Source of the DNA: Metallyticus violacea
Lineage: Eukaryota; Arthropoda; Insecta; Mantodea; Metallyticidae
DNA: 64,000 nt
Reading direction: 5' to 3'
Assembly: GCA_030762175.1 (NCBI GenBank)
Contig: CM060831.1
Location: 27,208,001 to 27,272,000 of the forward strand
Positions within the stretch are counted from its first letter, which is position 1; every line of letters begins with the position of its first letter. Shown one piece after another: positions 50,570 through 59,978 of this stretch. Below the pieces are notes generated by a model, which was not told where the DNA came from, made no database searches, and saw only the letters and a program-made list of their open reading frames with translations. Position numbers and translations under genes: made by a program.

Positions 50570-51590
50570 AGGACACAGCTTAACAGAAAGGGTATAGTGA
50601 CTACCTGTTGACTGCTGGAATATTCTTCTTAGAATTCCCTTGGAGATGTTTGTACTGCTCTGGTGGAAATCTGATGAGTTTCAAATTAATGTTTTTGTCT
50701 CCCAGAGTATCATAGTTCATTAACTTACCCTTTATTTTTGCATGTGGATTTTCTCCCATGTGGTTAGTTCTGTGGATAACTGTGCTGCCTTTAATACCTC
50801 AATTTCTTTCTTTATTTCATGAGTATCTGTCCAAAAATGAGCTACTCTTGTGGATTTTTCTATTTCATTTTATCTAATGCTCCTTATGCATTCTTTCAGA
50901 TGGGTACTTAGGTTTCTCTTTATTTTTCAATTATATATTTTCTTGCAGTCTGCACAGTTTATTTGATAAATTCCTGCCTTTTTTCTTGAGGTGTATTATC
51001 ATTAATTTTGCTATTCAAGAGGTATATAATGTTAAATTTGTTTTGGTGCCAAACTGATACTAAACTCTTTCTGAATTAAATTTAACTTTAAAAAATATCT
51101 CTTGAATGGCAAAATTACTGATAGTGCGCCATGAGAGGAAAAAAAACAACAGGAATTTATCAAATAAACTGTGTAGACTGTGTCAAAATTTACATTTAGA
51201 ATTACATTGAGAAAACGAAGAGAAACATAAACTCATCTGAAGGAACAAAAGATACAAGCTAACAGAAAAATCCACAATGGAAACTCATTTTTGAACAGAA
51301 AACATGAGATAGGGTAAGAAGTTAAGGAATTAAAGGAGCATAGCAATCCACAGAACTAACCACATGGAAGAAAATCCACATGCAAAAATACAAGGAAACA
51401 TTAATAAACTTCTTACTCTAGTAGATTAAAATGCTAAGTTCATCAATATCCACCAGAGCAGAATGAAACACTAAGAATCTTCCAGAAGTCAAAAGATGGC
51501 TGAAGATGTGGATGACAGTCTGTGAAACATGTTCTACATATAAACAAAAGGTGAAGTCACATGACTCAATCATACAAGCATTATCATATT
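50570..51590. mobile_element. two PLE 3' ends back to back (divergent)
   Basis: Reverse strand from about 51010 to 50570 and + strand from about 51125 to 51590 carry the same sequence: GGAATTTATCAAATAAACTG starts the GIY domain (GIYQINCxDC), then the TKRN block, and CACATGGA/GGAAAATCCACATGC. The 3' ends point outwards. The + copy ends in a hammerhead-like motif (51500-51533) and a CATGACTCAATCATACAA tail like the 11634 element. This has the architecture of the small hairpin elements with longer arms that still include endonuclease coding. Confidence 0.75.
51494..51538 (+). ncRNA. hammerhead-like motif, degraded stem II
   Basis: CTGAAGA at 51500-51506 fits CUGANGA. GAAA at 51524-51527 is followed by C-AT-G and a GTT triplet. 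The intervening stem II pairs poorly. Confidence 0.45.
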
Positions 51591-51610
51591 GCATCACGAA
51601 TTAATTTCTG

Positions 51611-51635
51611 AAAAAAAAAAAAAAAAAAAAAAAAA
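51611..51635 (+). repeat. poly(A) tract
   Basis: About 25 A residues; not clearly attached to a recognised element. Confidence 0.8.
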
Positions 51636-51893
51636 AGCCATGCTTAGCTCTAATTAAGTATATTATTGTCACTTGCCAAATATTTTCAGTGTTGTATTTC
51701 TGAATTAGCAGCACATTAAATAGCTGTGGGTCATTAACAAGCATTTGTTAAAAATTGTACATTATCAGTTTCTTGAAACACTATAGCAAGATCAATTTCT
51801 GTAAATCTTATTTTGATTTAAAGTAAAACACTAAAAATCATGTCGTCACATTAAAACTCTCTTTAAGTTTCACAAACACACTTATAAAAGTAA

Positions 51894-51932
51894 TACATGT
51901 TTCGTGAGGTACATTCCTCACATTGTCAACCA
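51894..51932 (-). ncRNA. hammerhead-like motif, reverse arm of the perfect palindrome
   Basis: Mirror of the motif at 51979-52017. Core at 51923-51929, GAAA complement at 51900-51903. Confidence 0.55.
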
Positions 51933-51978
51933 AAACGACGACTGAGGAGTCCTCAGGAGGAGTCCTCAGTCGTCGTTT

Positions 51979-52017
51979 TGGTTGACAATGTGAGGAATGT
52001 ACCTCACGAAACATGTA
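51979..52017 (+). ncRNA. hammerhead-like motif with U3/A8 core, forward arm
   Basis: TTGACAA at 51982-51988, extra T, perfect 6-bp stem II GTGAGG/CCTCAC (51990-51995 with 52002-52007), GAAA 52008-52011, C-AT-G stem III and GTA triplet ending 52017. Relative to CUGANGA both C3 and G8 are changed, to U and A. Confidence 0.55.
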
Positions 52018-52158
52018 TTACTTTTATAAGTGTGTTTGTGAAACTTAAAGAGAGTTTTAATGTGACGACATGATTTTTAGTGTTTTACTTTAAATCAAAA
52101 TAAGATTAACAAAAGTTTCACTGTGTGGATTCCCAAATTCCGTAAATCAATTTCTGTA

Positions 52159-54724
52159 GTTGAAAAATGCACCTAAAAGTGTGTATTTTCTAAATTAATT
52201 ACTTCATATGCAAACAAAGGAATATAGACTGGTACGTATTAGATATTTTTCTGTACTTTATCCATTTCCTAATTAATCTTCAAGATTTTAAGATAGTAAT
52301 TAGTAGATAGTAATTATTTGAATAAAAAACATGACTATAATCATTCAAGTAAAATCTAAAAAATCATAAATCAAAGTAAAACTTTGTATTGGAATAAAAT
52401 AATATCCTGAGAACAGTATTCTGGAACATCTTAACTAAGTCATTAGTTATTCATAATAGGAAGCTCTTTCTCTTCACAGAACTGATGGAATAATTTTACT
52501 TCTAATTATAGATAATTTAAAAATGTGGAGTAATCATAATTAATTTTAAGAAAAATTAATTACATTTCTACTAAGGAAAAAACAAAAATAATACATTTTT
52601 GAGTACATGTTCAGATTTAAAATGAATAGATGGTAAAAATTAAGGAGATGCATAAATTATACAGGAAATTTAGTGTCACTTGCTGTATACATTATTTGTT
52701 TATACCAACAAAATGTTCCTTTATGTGATAAGACATGGCAGTTATACATAAAATAAATATAGATCATACTTAATTTTCTGTATTTTAATTATTGTTGTAT
52801 GCCCAAGACACAGAAATGCATATTCAGGTCACAGAAATATGCCTAAGAACCAAATATTCTGGTGTATATGAACATATCATTTTAATGCACCTAACCTTCA
52901 AATTTTTATCTATAATTTTTCTTAGCAAGATAAACTATTTTATTTTAAATAAAAAGAACTGTGTTTTGTTTATGCAAAAGTTTGTACTTTATTCATTTTA
53001 AACAGTACTTAGGTAAAAATAGTATGAAGGTTTAAATTATATGTTTACTTATGTATAAAATTGCTCTTATTTTTCTTATTATTATTCTTCATTCTTATTT
53101 TTCTTTCATTCTGTTTATATTCACATTTTGCCCTTGCACATGATATCAGATTCTTCACATAAGTGTTTTCGTAGTGGCAGGATTCTAAATCTACCTTTTA
53201 GAAAGTACAGAATGTTAACTCCTCAGCCTTGGGAATGTAACTCCCTTGCATTTGATTATATTTGGCATCTTTGTGAATGATAACTGTAATGTTTTGTGTA
53301 GCATGAACATATGGTGTCAGCACCCTTTCCAATGGGTTACAAAATTTCTTTAGCATTTTTTAAAAAGAAACTCAGTTGTAGTCTAGGCTTTTCAATAAAC
53401 ATGTGGTTCATTCTTTAAACCAAATTTAGATTTGCTAGAATAATGTTTGTTTCTGTTTTAGATGCATGATATCCATAATCATCATAATGTAAATATGGAA
53501 ATCAGATAAAACCATGAAAGTCATTAAATATAGTAAATAGGAAATTTATACTTATACTTAAGCATAGATCTGCAATAAATTTTGAGATCAAAGAGTAGAA
53601 TTATAAGTTAACTCAGCATAGTTGTAATAAATAGATAGTCCATTAACTGTAGTTTATAGTTTCTCATAGATAATTTACAGTTTATATTTAATGTACAAGA
53701 ACTACTAGTTGACATTTGGTGGTAGATGATTATAGTTACATCTTAGAACTTAATAGAATTAATAAACCAGGGTTTTTATTGGTAACTGCAATCTTGCTTA
53801 AAATGTGCTTCAAGAAAGCTTAAGGCTATTAATTTTTCTGGCCCCAATTCGGTTTCATATCATAACATACTTAAACTCAGTCATATTTTCAGGCAGGAAA
53901 CTTGCCTTATTTTTAACTCTAATTTATGCCAAATTATTTCCAGATTGGGTACCTGATCTGTCCAATCTTTTCTTTGCTTAGCTTCAAGTGCATACAAAAC
54001 TGTAAGAATGAATTGATCTAAATAACTGTTTGTTAAAATCTGGTATTCATGGTGGTTTTCCTTTCTAATGAGCTAAATAGTAGACTGCTTAATACCTGCC
54101 TATTTATTAGACATAATGCCCAGTGTATAAACAGTGACAATTTGTAAATATAGTTATTTCAAAGAAATGTTTTCTTTTGTAGCAAACTGAATTGAGGTTA
54201 GATGGCTAATTGCTAGGAGCATACAGTAGCAGTAGTTTTATACTGAAAATATTATTGATTATGAAAAAATAATATGATGTAGAATAAATGCTTATGCTGT
54301 AACAGTAAGCTAACCAATAATATAAAAAGAGTAAGGAGAATAATTACTGTTATATAATGGTAAGCTTTCAGTACATCCACATCAAAAATACAATCTTCTG
54401 TTATGTATTATAATAATTTTATTAATTGCACAAAAAGTTGAATTTATTTTTATGGCTAACTGCTAATTATACCCATATTTATTTCTGTGTGAAAATAATC
54501 ATATGGTAAGATGATCATTAAAAAATCACCCTTAATAATAAAATTTTCTAAAGAATAATTTCAGAAAAGTTTCTGTGCTATCTTGCAGATTGAAAAGGAC
54601 CACATAAATTCTGAAATAAAGAATGGTATAAAGTCCATATTCTATTATTTGTGGATGTTATCTGCCAGCTTGCCACTGTATGTTGTTCTTAGCTCTCATG
54701 ACAAGACTCCTTTATCTGTTGCAG
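52159..54724. other. intronic sequence left of the first slo exon; nothing else recognised
   Basis: AT-rich; a pyrimidine-rich acceptor region precedes 54725. No alternative slo exon seen. Confidence 0.5.
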
Positions 54725-54896
54725 GCCAACATCACGAGGTTCAGGAGGGAATAACATGAACAACAATGGAGGACTGCAAGTAGGTATAGCTGATGATCAA
54801 GCTAAGGACTTTGATTTTGAGAAGACAGAAATGAAATATGACTCTACAGGAATGTTTCATTGGGGGCCCGCCAAAAGCCTTGAGGAGTGTATATTG
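54725..54896 (+). CDS. slo: slowpoke BK channel, internal exon: RCK1-RCK2 linker and start of RCK2
   Basis: Internal exon of the large-conductance calcium- and voltage-activated potassium channel, a plasma-membrane tetramer whose cytoplasmic RCK domains form the calcium-sensing gating ring. The exon follows a TGTTGCAG acceptor and ends at a GTAAGG donor. One leading base completes a split codon, then 57 codons are open. The translation starts PTSRGSGG, passes through an Asn/Gly-rich linker (MNNNGGLQVG) and enters the conserved KDFDFEKTEMKYDSTGMFHW block that begins RCK2, ending SLEECIL. The residue after FHW is Gly. From memory this position is usually Cys or Ser in relatives, so it could be a real substitution or a sequence error. 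It joins the next exon in phase 0 (CIL|DRNQ). Upstream channel exons (pore, RCK1) are not in the window. Family assignment is very secure; the gene is a partial one here. Confidence 0.97.
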
Positions 54897-55196
54897 GTAA
54901 GGAATTCCCTGATATTCTAAACTATAAATTTGCCAGCATGATTCTCCATTTCCTTCTTTGCTTGAATTTATTTCCCTTGTTGCTATTATTGCTTTTGATT
55001 TGTTTCACCTAATCTTTGTATTGGTGTATTAAATGGCTAACTGTTAATGATAAATCACCCAAAGAATGCTTAGAAATTGCAGTCATAGAATACAGCCAAT
55101 ATCATTCAGTTCATAAGACTTCAAGATTAATTACATACTATTTTCATGTAATTAATTTAATAAATAGCTCTAAATTTACATATTTACAAATTGCAG

Positions 55197-55421
55197 GACC
55201 GAAACCAAGCGGCCATGACCGTGCTGAATGGTCATGTGGTGGTTTGTCTGTTTGCGGATCCAGATTCACCTCTCATAGGACTGCGTAACCTAGTTATGCC
55301 ATTGCGTGCCTCCAATTTCCACTATCATGAGCTAAAACATGTTGTTATTGTAGGCTCTGTTGATTATATCAGAAGAGAGTGGAAAATGCTTCAGAACCTT
55401 CCCAAAATTTCTGTCCTTAAT
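55197..55421 (+). CDS. slo: slowpoke BK channel, internal exon: RCK2 core
   Basis: Exon of exactly 75 codons between a TTGCAG acceptor and a GTAAGT donor. It starts [19 protein letters not shown] and ends KISVLN. This is the first beta-alpha-beta part of the RCK2 Rossmann fold, including the strongly conserved [18 protein letters not shown] stretch and [14 protein letters not shown]. It is in phase 0 with the exons on both sides ([11 protein letters not shown]). The 300-bp intron on its left is the shortest but one in this part of the gene. No frame damage is visible, so this is a functional coding exon. Confidence 0.98.
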
Positions 55422-55644
55422 GTAAGTACTGCATATTTCATCAGAGTAACCTAATAAATAAGTGAATACAGCAGGAAAATTCACAATTGATTTAAGTGAC
55501 TAATAAGAGAAATGGGAAGTAAATGGATAAAACTTATTCAAATTTTTATGAAATATAAAGTTGTAAAGTTCCGTGACTAGTGTTTGGCTTCCAGATGTTG
55601 CCAAGACATCATAATGTAAATAATTTCTATTCATGTTTTACATA

Positions 55645-55865
55645 TTTAGCCATGCACAACCAATCATGAAAGCTGCGTGATAGGCAATGGGTGGGGTGCT
55701 GCATGCTGATCACATGCCCCCCTGCAATACTGCACTCTAACAATGAAGTTGTAAGATGGAGGTAGAGGATGCAGAGGTTACTGCGGCAGGCCAATGCTCA
55801 TCTCAGGCTGTAGCGCCAAATGAAAAGAAGCCGTGTGCAACACCAGAAGTGCAGCAACATTCTAT
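55645..55865 (+). other. GC-rich island in slo intron, unidentified
   Basis: About 50% GC in an intron of about 30% GC. Contains an open frame from ATG 55757 (MEVEDAEVTAAGQCSSQAVA and on). It abuts the tail of the PLE at 55890-56850. No family recognised; it may be another transposon or an unknown exon. Confidence 0.4.
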
Positions 55866-55889
55866 AAGATATCCTATACTAATGTATTC

Positions 55890-56850
55890 AACTTGTACGC
55901 ACTAACTCTACTTATTTACATAACACTAGGACATGTTTCTGAAGCACTCGCTTCCATCATCAGCTGTTAACTGACTACTGTTACTCAAATTGGTGATAAA
56001 TAATAATAAATCAATTAAGTCTATCTTAATTTCTTATAATTGTTGAATCTAGGAATGGGAGTCACCCATTTTTCTCTTCTTCTATAGTAAACTGTGTAGA
56101 TTTACAACTGTATGTTGTAAATTAAGAACTTTCAGAGCATATATTGAGTGTTTTTTTTTGGGGGGGGGGTATTATTGCAAAAATGACATCCACCTTAGCA
56201 TGTTGTGAAAATTAAAGGGAAGGCTTTGGTGATGTGTCTTTCAAAGGAGTTCATGAATAAAACTGGTAGAAACAGAGACAGGGGTTTCCCATTGCTAGGT
56301 ACAAATATTCTTGGTTGAAACTGAAGAAATTTTGTTAATTGCAAATATTAGTAAGTGTCAGTAAATCTTCTATTTTTTCTGTTTGTAAATTTAAGGAGGT
56401 TAACTATTCCTTAACATTTGCTTAAGATTCTCTATTGGCATTTTTGGGAATAAGGCTTTTACATCAAATGACACTATTTATATCTCTGTTGCATTTCTGC
56501 TATTTTGGAGTTTTTCAACTAAGTCAAATGAATTTTTAATGCTCAATCTTTGAAATCTTTTAAAGGAATTGAAGTTGTCCCTTAATTGTTTTGCCAACTG
56601 ATATGTGAGTGAATTGATATTGTTAATTATTGTCTCATGTTGGTATCATTTTTATGGATTTAAGGAAGGGCATAAAGTCTGGGTAGTACTGGATTGTTTT
56701 GTGTGATTCTCTGTTTTCCAGCAGTGAATAGTATTTTAACTTCTTTTGTGTTTTGGTTAAATTTTTAATGCAGCTATTGATAGAATTCTTTTCAGTTAGT
56801 TCATAGTCTTCTTTTTTTTAACATATTCTCTACTCTATTACCACTCTGTT
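55890..56850 (-). mobile_element. Penelope-like element 4 (PLE-4): RT N-terminal half plus 3' end, internally deleted
   Basis: Reverse strand: SLTYQLAKQLRDNFNSFKRF (about 56620), NATEI then VSFDVKALFPKMPIENLK (RT motif A region with its Asp, 56490-56430), FSFNQEYLYLAMGNPCLCF (motif B, GLAMGSPLSP-like, 56320-56260). After about 56130 the motif C and GIY-YIG parts are missing and the sequence runs to a 3' end with an intact hammerhead-like motif. Sits in the slo intron 55422-57411. Confidence 0.75.
55925..55970 (-). ncRNA. hammerhead-ribozyme-like motif of PLE-4, intact core
   Basis: Reverse strand: CTGATGA (complement of 55957-55963), stem II GAAGC/GCTTC around GAGT, GAAA (complement of 55936-55939), C-AT-G stem III and cleavage triplet GTC (complement of 55930-55932). 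Stem II stands two bases from the core, as in the other copies. One of the two best-preserved motifs in the window. Confidence 0.75.
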
Positions 56851-56905
56851 GTGTACAGCTTCGTAAGTACAATTTATTTAATTGTATGAGTTATCTGCAC
56901 TTACG
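56836..56905. repeat. PLE-related terminal sequence
   Basis: ATTACCACTCTGTTGTGTAC and GCTTCGTAAGTACAATTTAT resemble the right part of the 18825-18966 hairpin element; GTAAGTAC...CACTTACG is a short inverted pair. Confidence 0.5.
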
Positions 56906-57411
56906 TAACCCTCTACATTTATGAGTAGCTTGCATTTGAATTCCATACACACTAACATCATGGTTATTCATGTATAAGAATCCTATTATCATATAACATC
57001 AAATATCTTCCTTATCCACTCATTTTATATGAGCACTAAACCCAATTAATATACACCATTATCATATTGTGGTGTTGTAGGTAACAGTGAACTATAATGA
57101 TGCTGCCTACAAAGTGTAAGTGTTTGTAATCATATTATTCTGTTCAGTTTGATATTTTCATAAGAAGAAGGAATAAAACTAATGGTATAACAATAATGCT
57201 GTTAAATGGGGTAATAGAAAATGAATAAAAAGTGAAAATAAAGTTATTATGCAGCGTGCTAAGTGTTTCATTTACCAGTTATTCTGAAAGATAACTGTCA
57301 AAACATTTTTACTCATAAAGAAAAAGTACTTTGAAAGTATTAAGCATAGTAAATATAAACTTGATTCATTGTAACTTATATACACATTTAATTTAATTTT
57401 TTTAACTCTAG

Positions 57412-57595
57412 GGCTCCCCATTAAGTAGAGCTGATTTGCGGGCTGTGAATGTAAATCTTTGTGACATGTGTGTTATTCTTTCGGCCAAAGTCCCAAGTAA
57501 TGATGACCCTACGTTAGCAGACAAGGAAGCCATATTGGCTTCACTGAACATCAAAGCTATGACCTTTGATGATACAATAGGAGTGCTCAGTCAGA
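57412..57595 (+). CDS. slo: slowpoke BK channel, internal exon: RCK2 middle
   Basis: Exon after a polypyrimidine tract and CTAG acceptor, beginning [20 protein letters not shown] and ending [11 protein letters not shown], with one extra base before a GTAAGT donor (61 codons plus 1 nt). It carries the conserved [20 protein letters not shown] and [20 protein letters not shown] segments of RCK2. The split codon (A|CT, Thr) continues in the exon at 57788. The end of this exon (after LSQ) is a site where BK genes of other animals vary in sequence and splicing; I saw no additional exon in the 192-bp intron that follows. The preceding intron (55422-57411) holds a GC-rich island and a reverse-strand PLE relic. 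Confidence 0.97.
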
Positions 57596-57787
57596 GTAAG
57601 TATGATATTCTTCTCCTAAAATCAATGTGTATACACATATATATACACATAATTCTAGGGGAAAATAATTTAACTTTACCTTGAATATATTTATTTATTT
57701 CATTATTTTTAAATTATGATTTAAATTTTCCATTGCAATTTTAATAGTGGTTAATAAATAAATAAATACTAAATTTCATTATTCTAG

Positions 57788-57886
57788 CTGCTGCTGGTGA
57801 ACAAGATAACTTAACACCTGTTGGCAGTCCGATTGTGTTGCAACGGAGAGGTTCCGTGTATGGAGCTAATGTGCCTATGATAACAG
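57788..57886 (+). CDS. slo: slowpoke BK channel, internal exon: RCK2 variable segment with RRGS motif
   Basis: A 99-nt exon after a TTCTAG acceptor. With the carried-over base it encodes T-AAGEQDNLTPVGSPIVLQRR-GSVYGANVPMIT and leaves one G for the next codon. The phase fits both neighbours, and the GSPIVLQRRGSVYGANVP block is characteristic of invertebrate slowpoke. RRGS matches a PKA consensus phosphorylation site (inference from motif only). The donor is GTTATT, weaker than the GTAAGT-type donors of the other exons, which would fit regulated or less efficient splicing. Confidence 0.95.
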
Positions 57887-57959
57887 GTTATTTGAATTTC
57901 AGTTTATTAACCAATAATATCTTTACATAACAAATTTATAATTTCTTTAGTTTAGCTAG

Positions 57960-58650
57960 CCACAGAATCCTTATTGGCAGTTTCACACTGGAATATCCAA
58001 AAGACTTGGGTTCAGCTACACTTAAATTAGATTAGATTGTGTTGGAGTGTGTAGCAATACACTGGCACTTCCACGAGGGCCCATTGTGCACTTCTTCATT
58101 ATCCTAATTTTGTAGTTTCAGATCTAGAGCTTTATTAAGCTTTACACTCTAGTAAGTAAGATATATTTTGCGGTCTCATCAGACTGTTCACATAATAAAT
58201 CTGATTTTTATTGTAGAGTCCCATCATATATAGATGTTCTGGAATGGCCATTGTCCATTAACTTTCCTTTTAGCAAGCCAATAGGTCTAGAGTCAGGGTA
58301 CTATTGGGTATTTTAATAAGAGTTTTACCCATTTTATGACGAAAGTTCTTCCATGTGATGTTCTTTCTTAGTCCATTGCTATACTGAGTTTCTAACAGTT
58401 TTCTTGCCAATACTGCAGAAAGTTTCTAGTTCTGTGAAGTCAGTCTTAGTTCCTTCTTTTACCAGTTTATCTGCCACTTCATTATCCTCTATGACCTGAT
58501 GTCCAGGGAACCAATAAAGTTCTAATGATTTTTTTGTGAAAAGATTAATGAGAGCATAGAGACATTCCCTTTCAGCACATCCCATAAAAACAAATCTGGT
58601 GGGATAAGGTAAGGTGATCTTGATGGTCAAAACCTTTAGCATGACACATT
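57960..58650 (-). pseudogene. LINE 3' part with RNase H domain
   Basis: Reverse strand: KKSLELYWFPGHQVIEDNEV then ADKLVKEGT (58540-58440) is the end of an RNase H domain (WxPGH and the following Asn-Glu-x-Ala-Asp). Downstream, MAIPEHLYMMGLYNKNQIYY (about 58255-58195) matches the Cys/His region of I/R1/Jockey-type LINEs with its Cys residues lost. The sequence near 57990 (ACTGGAATATCC) is shared with two other LINE ends. Located in the slo intron 57887-59534. Confidence 0.7.
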
Positions 58651-58653
58651 CTA

Positions 58654-58794
<141 letters not shown>

Positions 58795-58799
58795 AAAAA

Positions 58800-58990
58800 T
58801 CAGACATGCTAACATTGAGATCAGACAGGTAGCACCATCCTGGTGAAAATAGCCAGGTATGGAGATTCTCATCCTCCCCATATGATTCACAAACTCATGG
58901 TAGATTCCATTCAGACTGTAGTAGGCATCTTTGTATGGAAGAAGATGGGGCAATTGTAGAGTGTTGTGACAGAGTAAAATACATGCCAAA
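58800..58990 (-). pseudogene. DDE transposase fragment
   Basis: Reverse strand YKDAYYSLNGIYHEFVNHMG then ISIPGYFHQDGATCLISMLA (58925-58810). The FHQDGATCH-type block is the second catalytic Asp region of a Tc1/mariner-superfamily transposase, with the expected NG-x-x-Y about 25 residues before it. Confidence 0.65.
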
Positions 58991-59027
58991 TATTTTCATC
59001 ATGAAAAGGTGTCTCTTCATTGAGGTG

Positions 59028-59188
59028 AAATGGTAAATTAGGAAAGGATTTATTTTAAGGAAGGAAACATTCAAGGCGTAAGTTTAGGATACCTCTTAGT
59101 TAGGGAGGATAGTCTTGGTGGGAATTGAACCCCAGGCCTCCCACTCATGAGTCTGTGCCTGAACAACTCCAACTACTCATGTCAGTAT
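59028..59188 (-). mobile_element. SINE family A, copy 6, reverse strand, truncated
   Basis: Matches the family over the 5' part: complement of B-box (ATTGAACCCC) at about 59120, and AAGGAAACATTCAAGGC. The tRNA-like 5' end and the 3' body are incomplete. In the same slo intron as the LINE at 57960. Confidence 0.75.
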
Positions 59189-59429
59189 TTTAGTTTAAAA
59201 TCCCATATTTTACCAAACATTGTTTTATAGATCCAAAATATTCTGTAGGTTTTGTTGGTGCTATTTTCCACTTTTTTTTTTTTAATTCCAAGTTGTCCAA
59301 AATATGTTCAATGTAGTTAACTTGTTTTGAAAAATGTAATCATTTATCTCCAAATGCAGGTTCATCTAGCTGTTTATTGAAATAATGTTTCTTATTTTTA
59401 AGGCTTATATTGAGGAAAAAAAGTGTGTA

Positions 59430-59515
59430 TTATAAACAGATAACCATGATGCATGTAAGTGAAGCATTAAGAATGTGTAGTTCAACTAAATCATACAATA
59501 ATATCAATTAAATAA
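59430..59515 (+). mobile_element. PLE tail scrap just upstream of a slo exon
   Basis: GTAAGTGAAGCATTAAGAAT and TGTAGTTCAACTAAATCATA match the 10056 and 11634 tails. It ends about 20 bp before the exon at 59535, so it contributes sequence close to the branch-point region. Confidence 0.6.
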
Positions 59516-59534
59516 CCATGGGTCGGTGTTTCAG

Positions 59535-59671
59535 AACTGGTTAATGACAGCAATGTTCAGTTTCTGGATCAGGATGATGATGATGACCCAGACACAGAGT
59601 TGTACTTAACACAACCGTTTGCCTGTGGGACAGCATTTGCTGTTAGTGTCTTAGATTCACTCATGTCCACG
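59535..59671 (+). CDS. slo: slowpoke BK channel, internal exon: calcium bowl
   Basis: Exon after TTTCAG, ending at a GTATGT donor. Two bases complete Glu, followed by 45 codons from [10 protein letters not shown] to DSLMST. It contains the calcium bowl: [18 protein letters not shown], with the acidic run at 59567-59587. In the BK family this acidic loop is the high-affinity calcium site of RCK2. It is followed by [15 protein letters not shown], also family-diagnostic. All key acidic residues are present. Confidence 0.98.
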
Positions 59672-59876
59672 GTATGTAAATACAATCATAATTTTCACAT
59701 TTCAGAGCTTTAATTTTATGTGCAAACTCATGAAATGTATTGTCTAAAGAATTTAAAATGAATCAAAGTTATTTTTCTCCAGTGGTAAGTAGTAATGCTA
59801 TTTGTCCTTTAATGATTTAACAAATATTTTAACTATCCATTTATAAGGTCATTTCCTCAAACCTCCTCTATTTTAT

Positions 59877-59978
59877 AACAAATTATTATTGAGGAAATCA
59901 CTCAAATTTCACTAATTTTGTTCCACTTACTCAATAATAATTTGTTATATTATGCTATATTTCACTGCTATTCAAAAC
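59877..59978 (+). mobile_element. minimal hairpin element in a slo intron
   Basis: Same family as 19079-19332: starts AACAAATTATTATTGAGGAA, keeps most of the left arm but only 18 bp of the right arm (TCAATAATAATTTGTTAT), then the tail ATTATGCTATATTTCACTG ending TTCAAAAC. An imperfect 11-bp TSD (9 of 11: CTCTATTTTAT and CTGTATTTTGT) flanks it. The hammerhead cores are deleted. Confidence 0.75.

Larger units (their letters stand above)
51804..52145 (+). mobile_element. PLE-derived hairpin element: perfect 145-bp inverted repeat with 13-bp TSD
   Basis: TSD ATCAATTTCTGTA (51791-51803, 52146-52158) is perfect. Arms 51804-51948 and 51963-52107 are exact reverse complements over all 145 positions that I compared, with a 14-nt centre. 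The unpaired tail (52108-52145) contains AAAAGTTTCACTGTGTGGAT then TCCCAAATT, matching the PLE-1 and 25304 tails. Each arm has a hammerhead-like motif. Perfect arms and perfect TSD suggest a very recent insertion or ongoing arm conversion. Confidence 0.95.
1..54724 (+). other. probable very long slo intron (right end only)
   Basis: The first visible slo exon begins with a splice acceptor, so sequence to its left is intronic unless an unrecognised exon is present. Reading both strands for the known upstream BK blocks (pore, S6, RCK1, KACH-type linker) I found none. Everything recognisable here is transposon-derived or simple sequence. The intron would be at least 54.7 kb. A host gene nested in the intron cannot be excluded, but none was seen. 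Confidence 0.7.
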
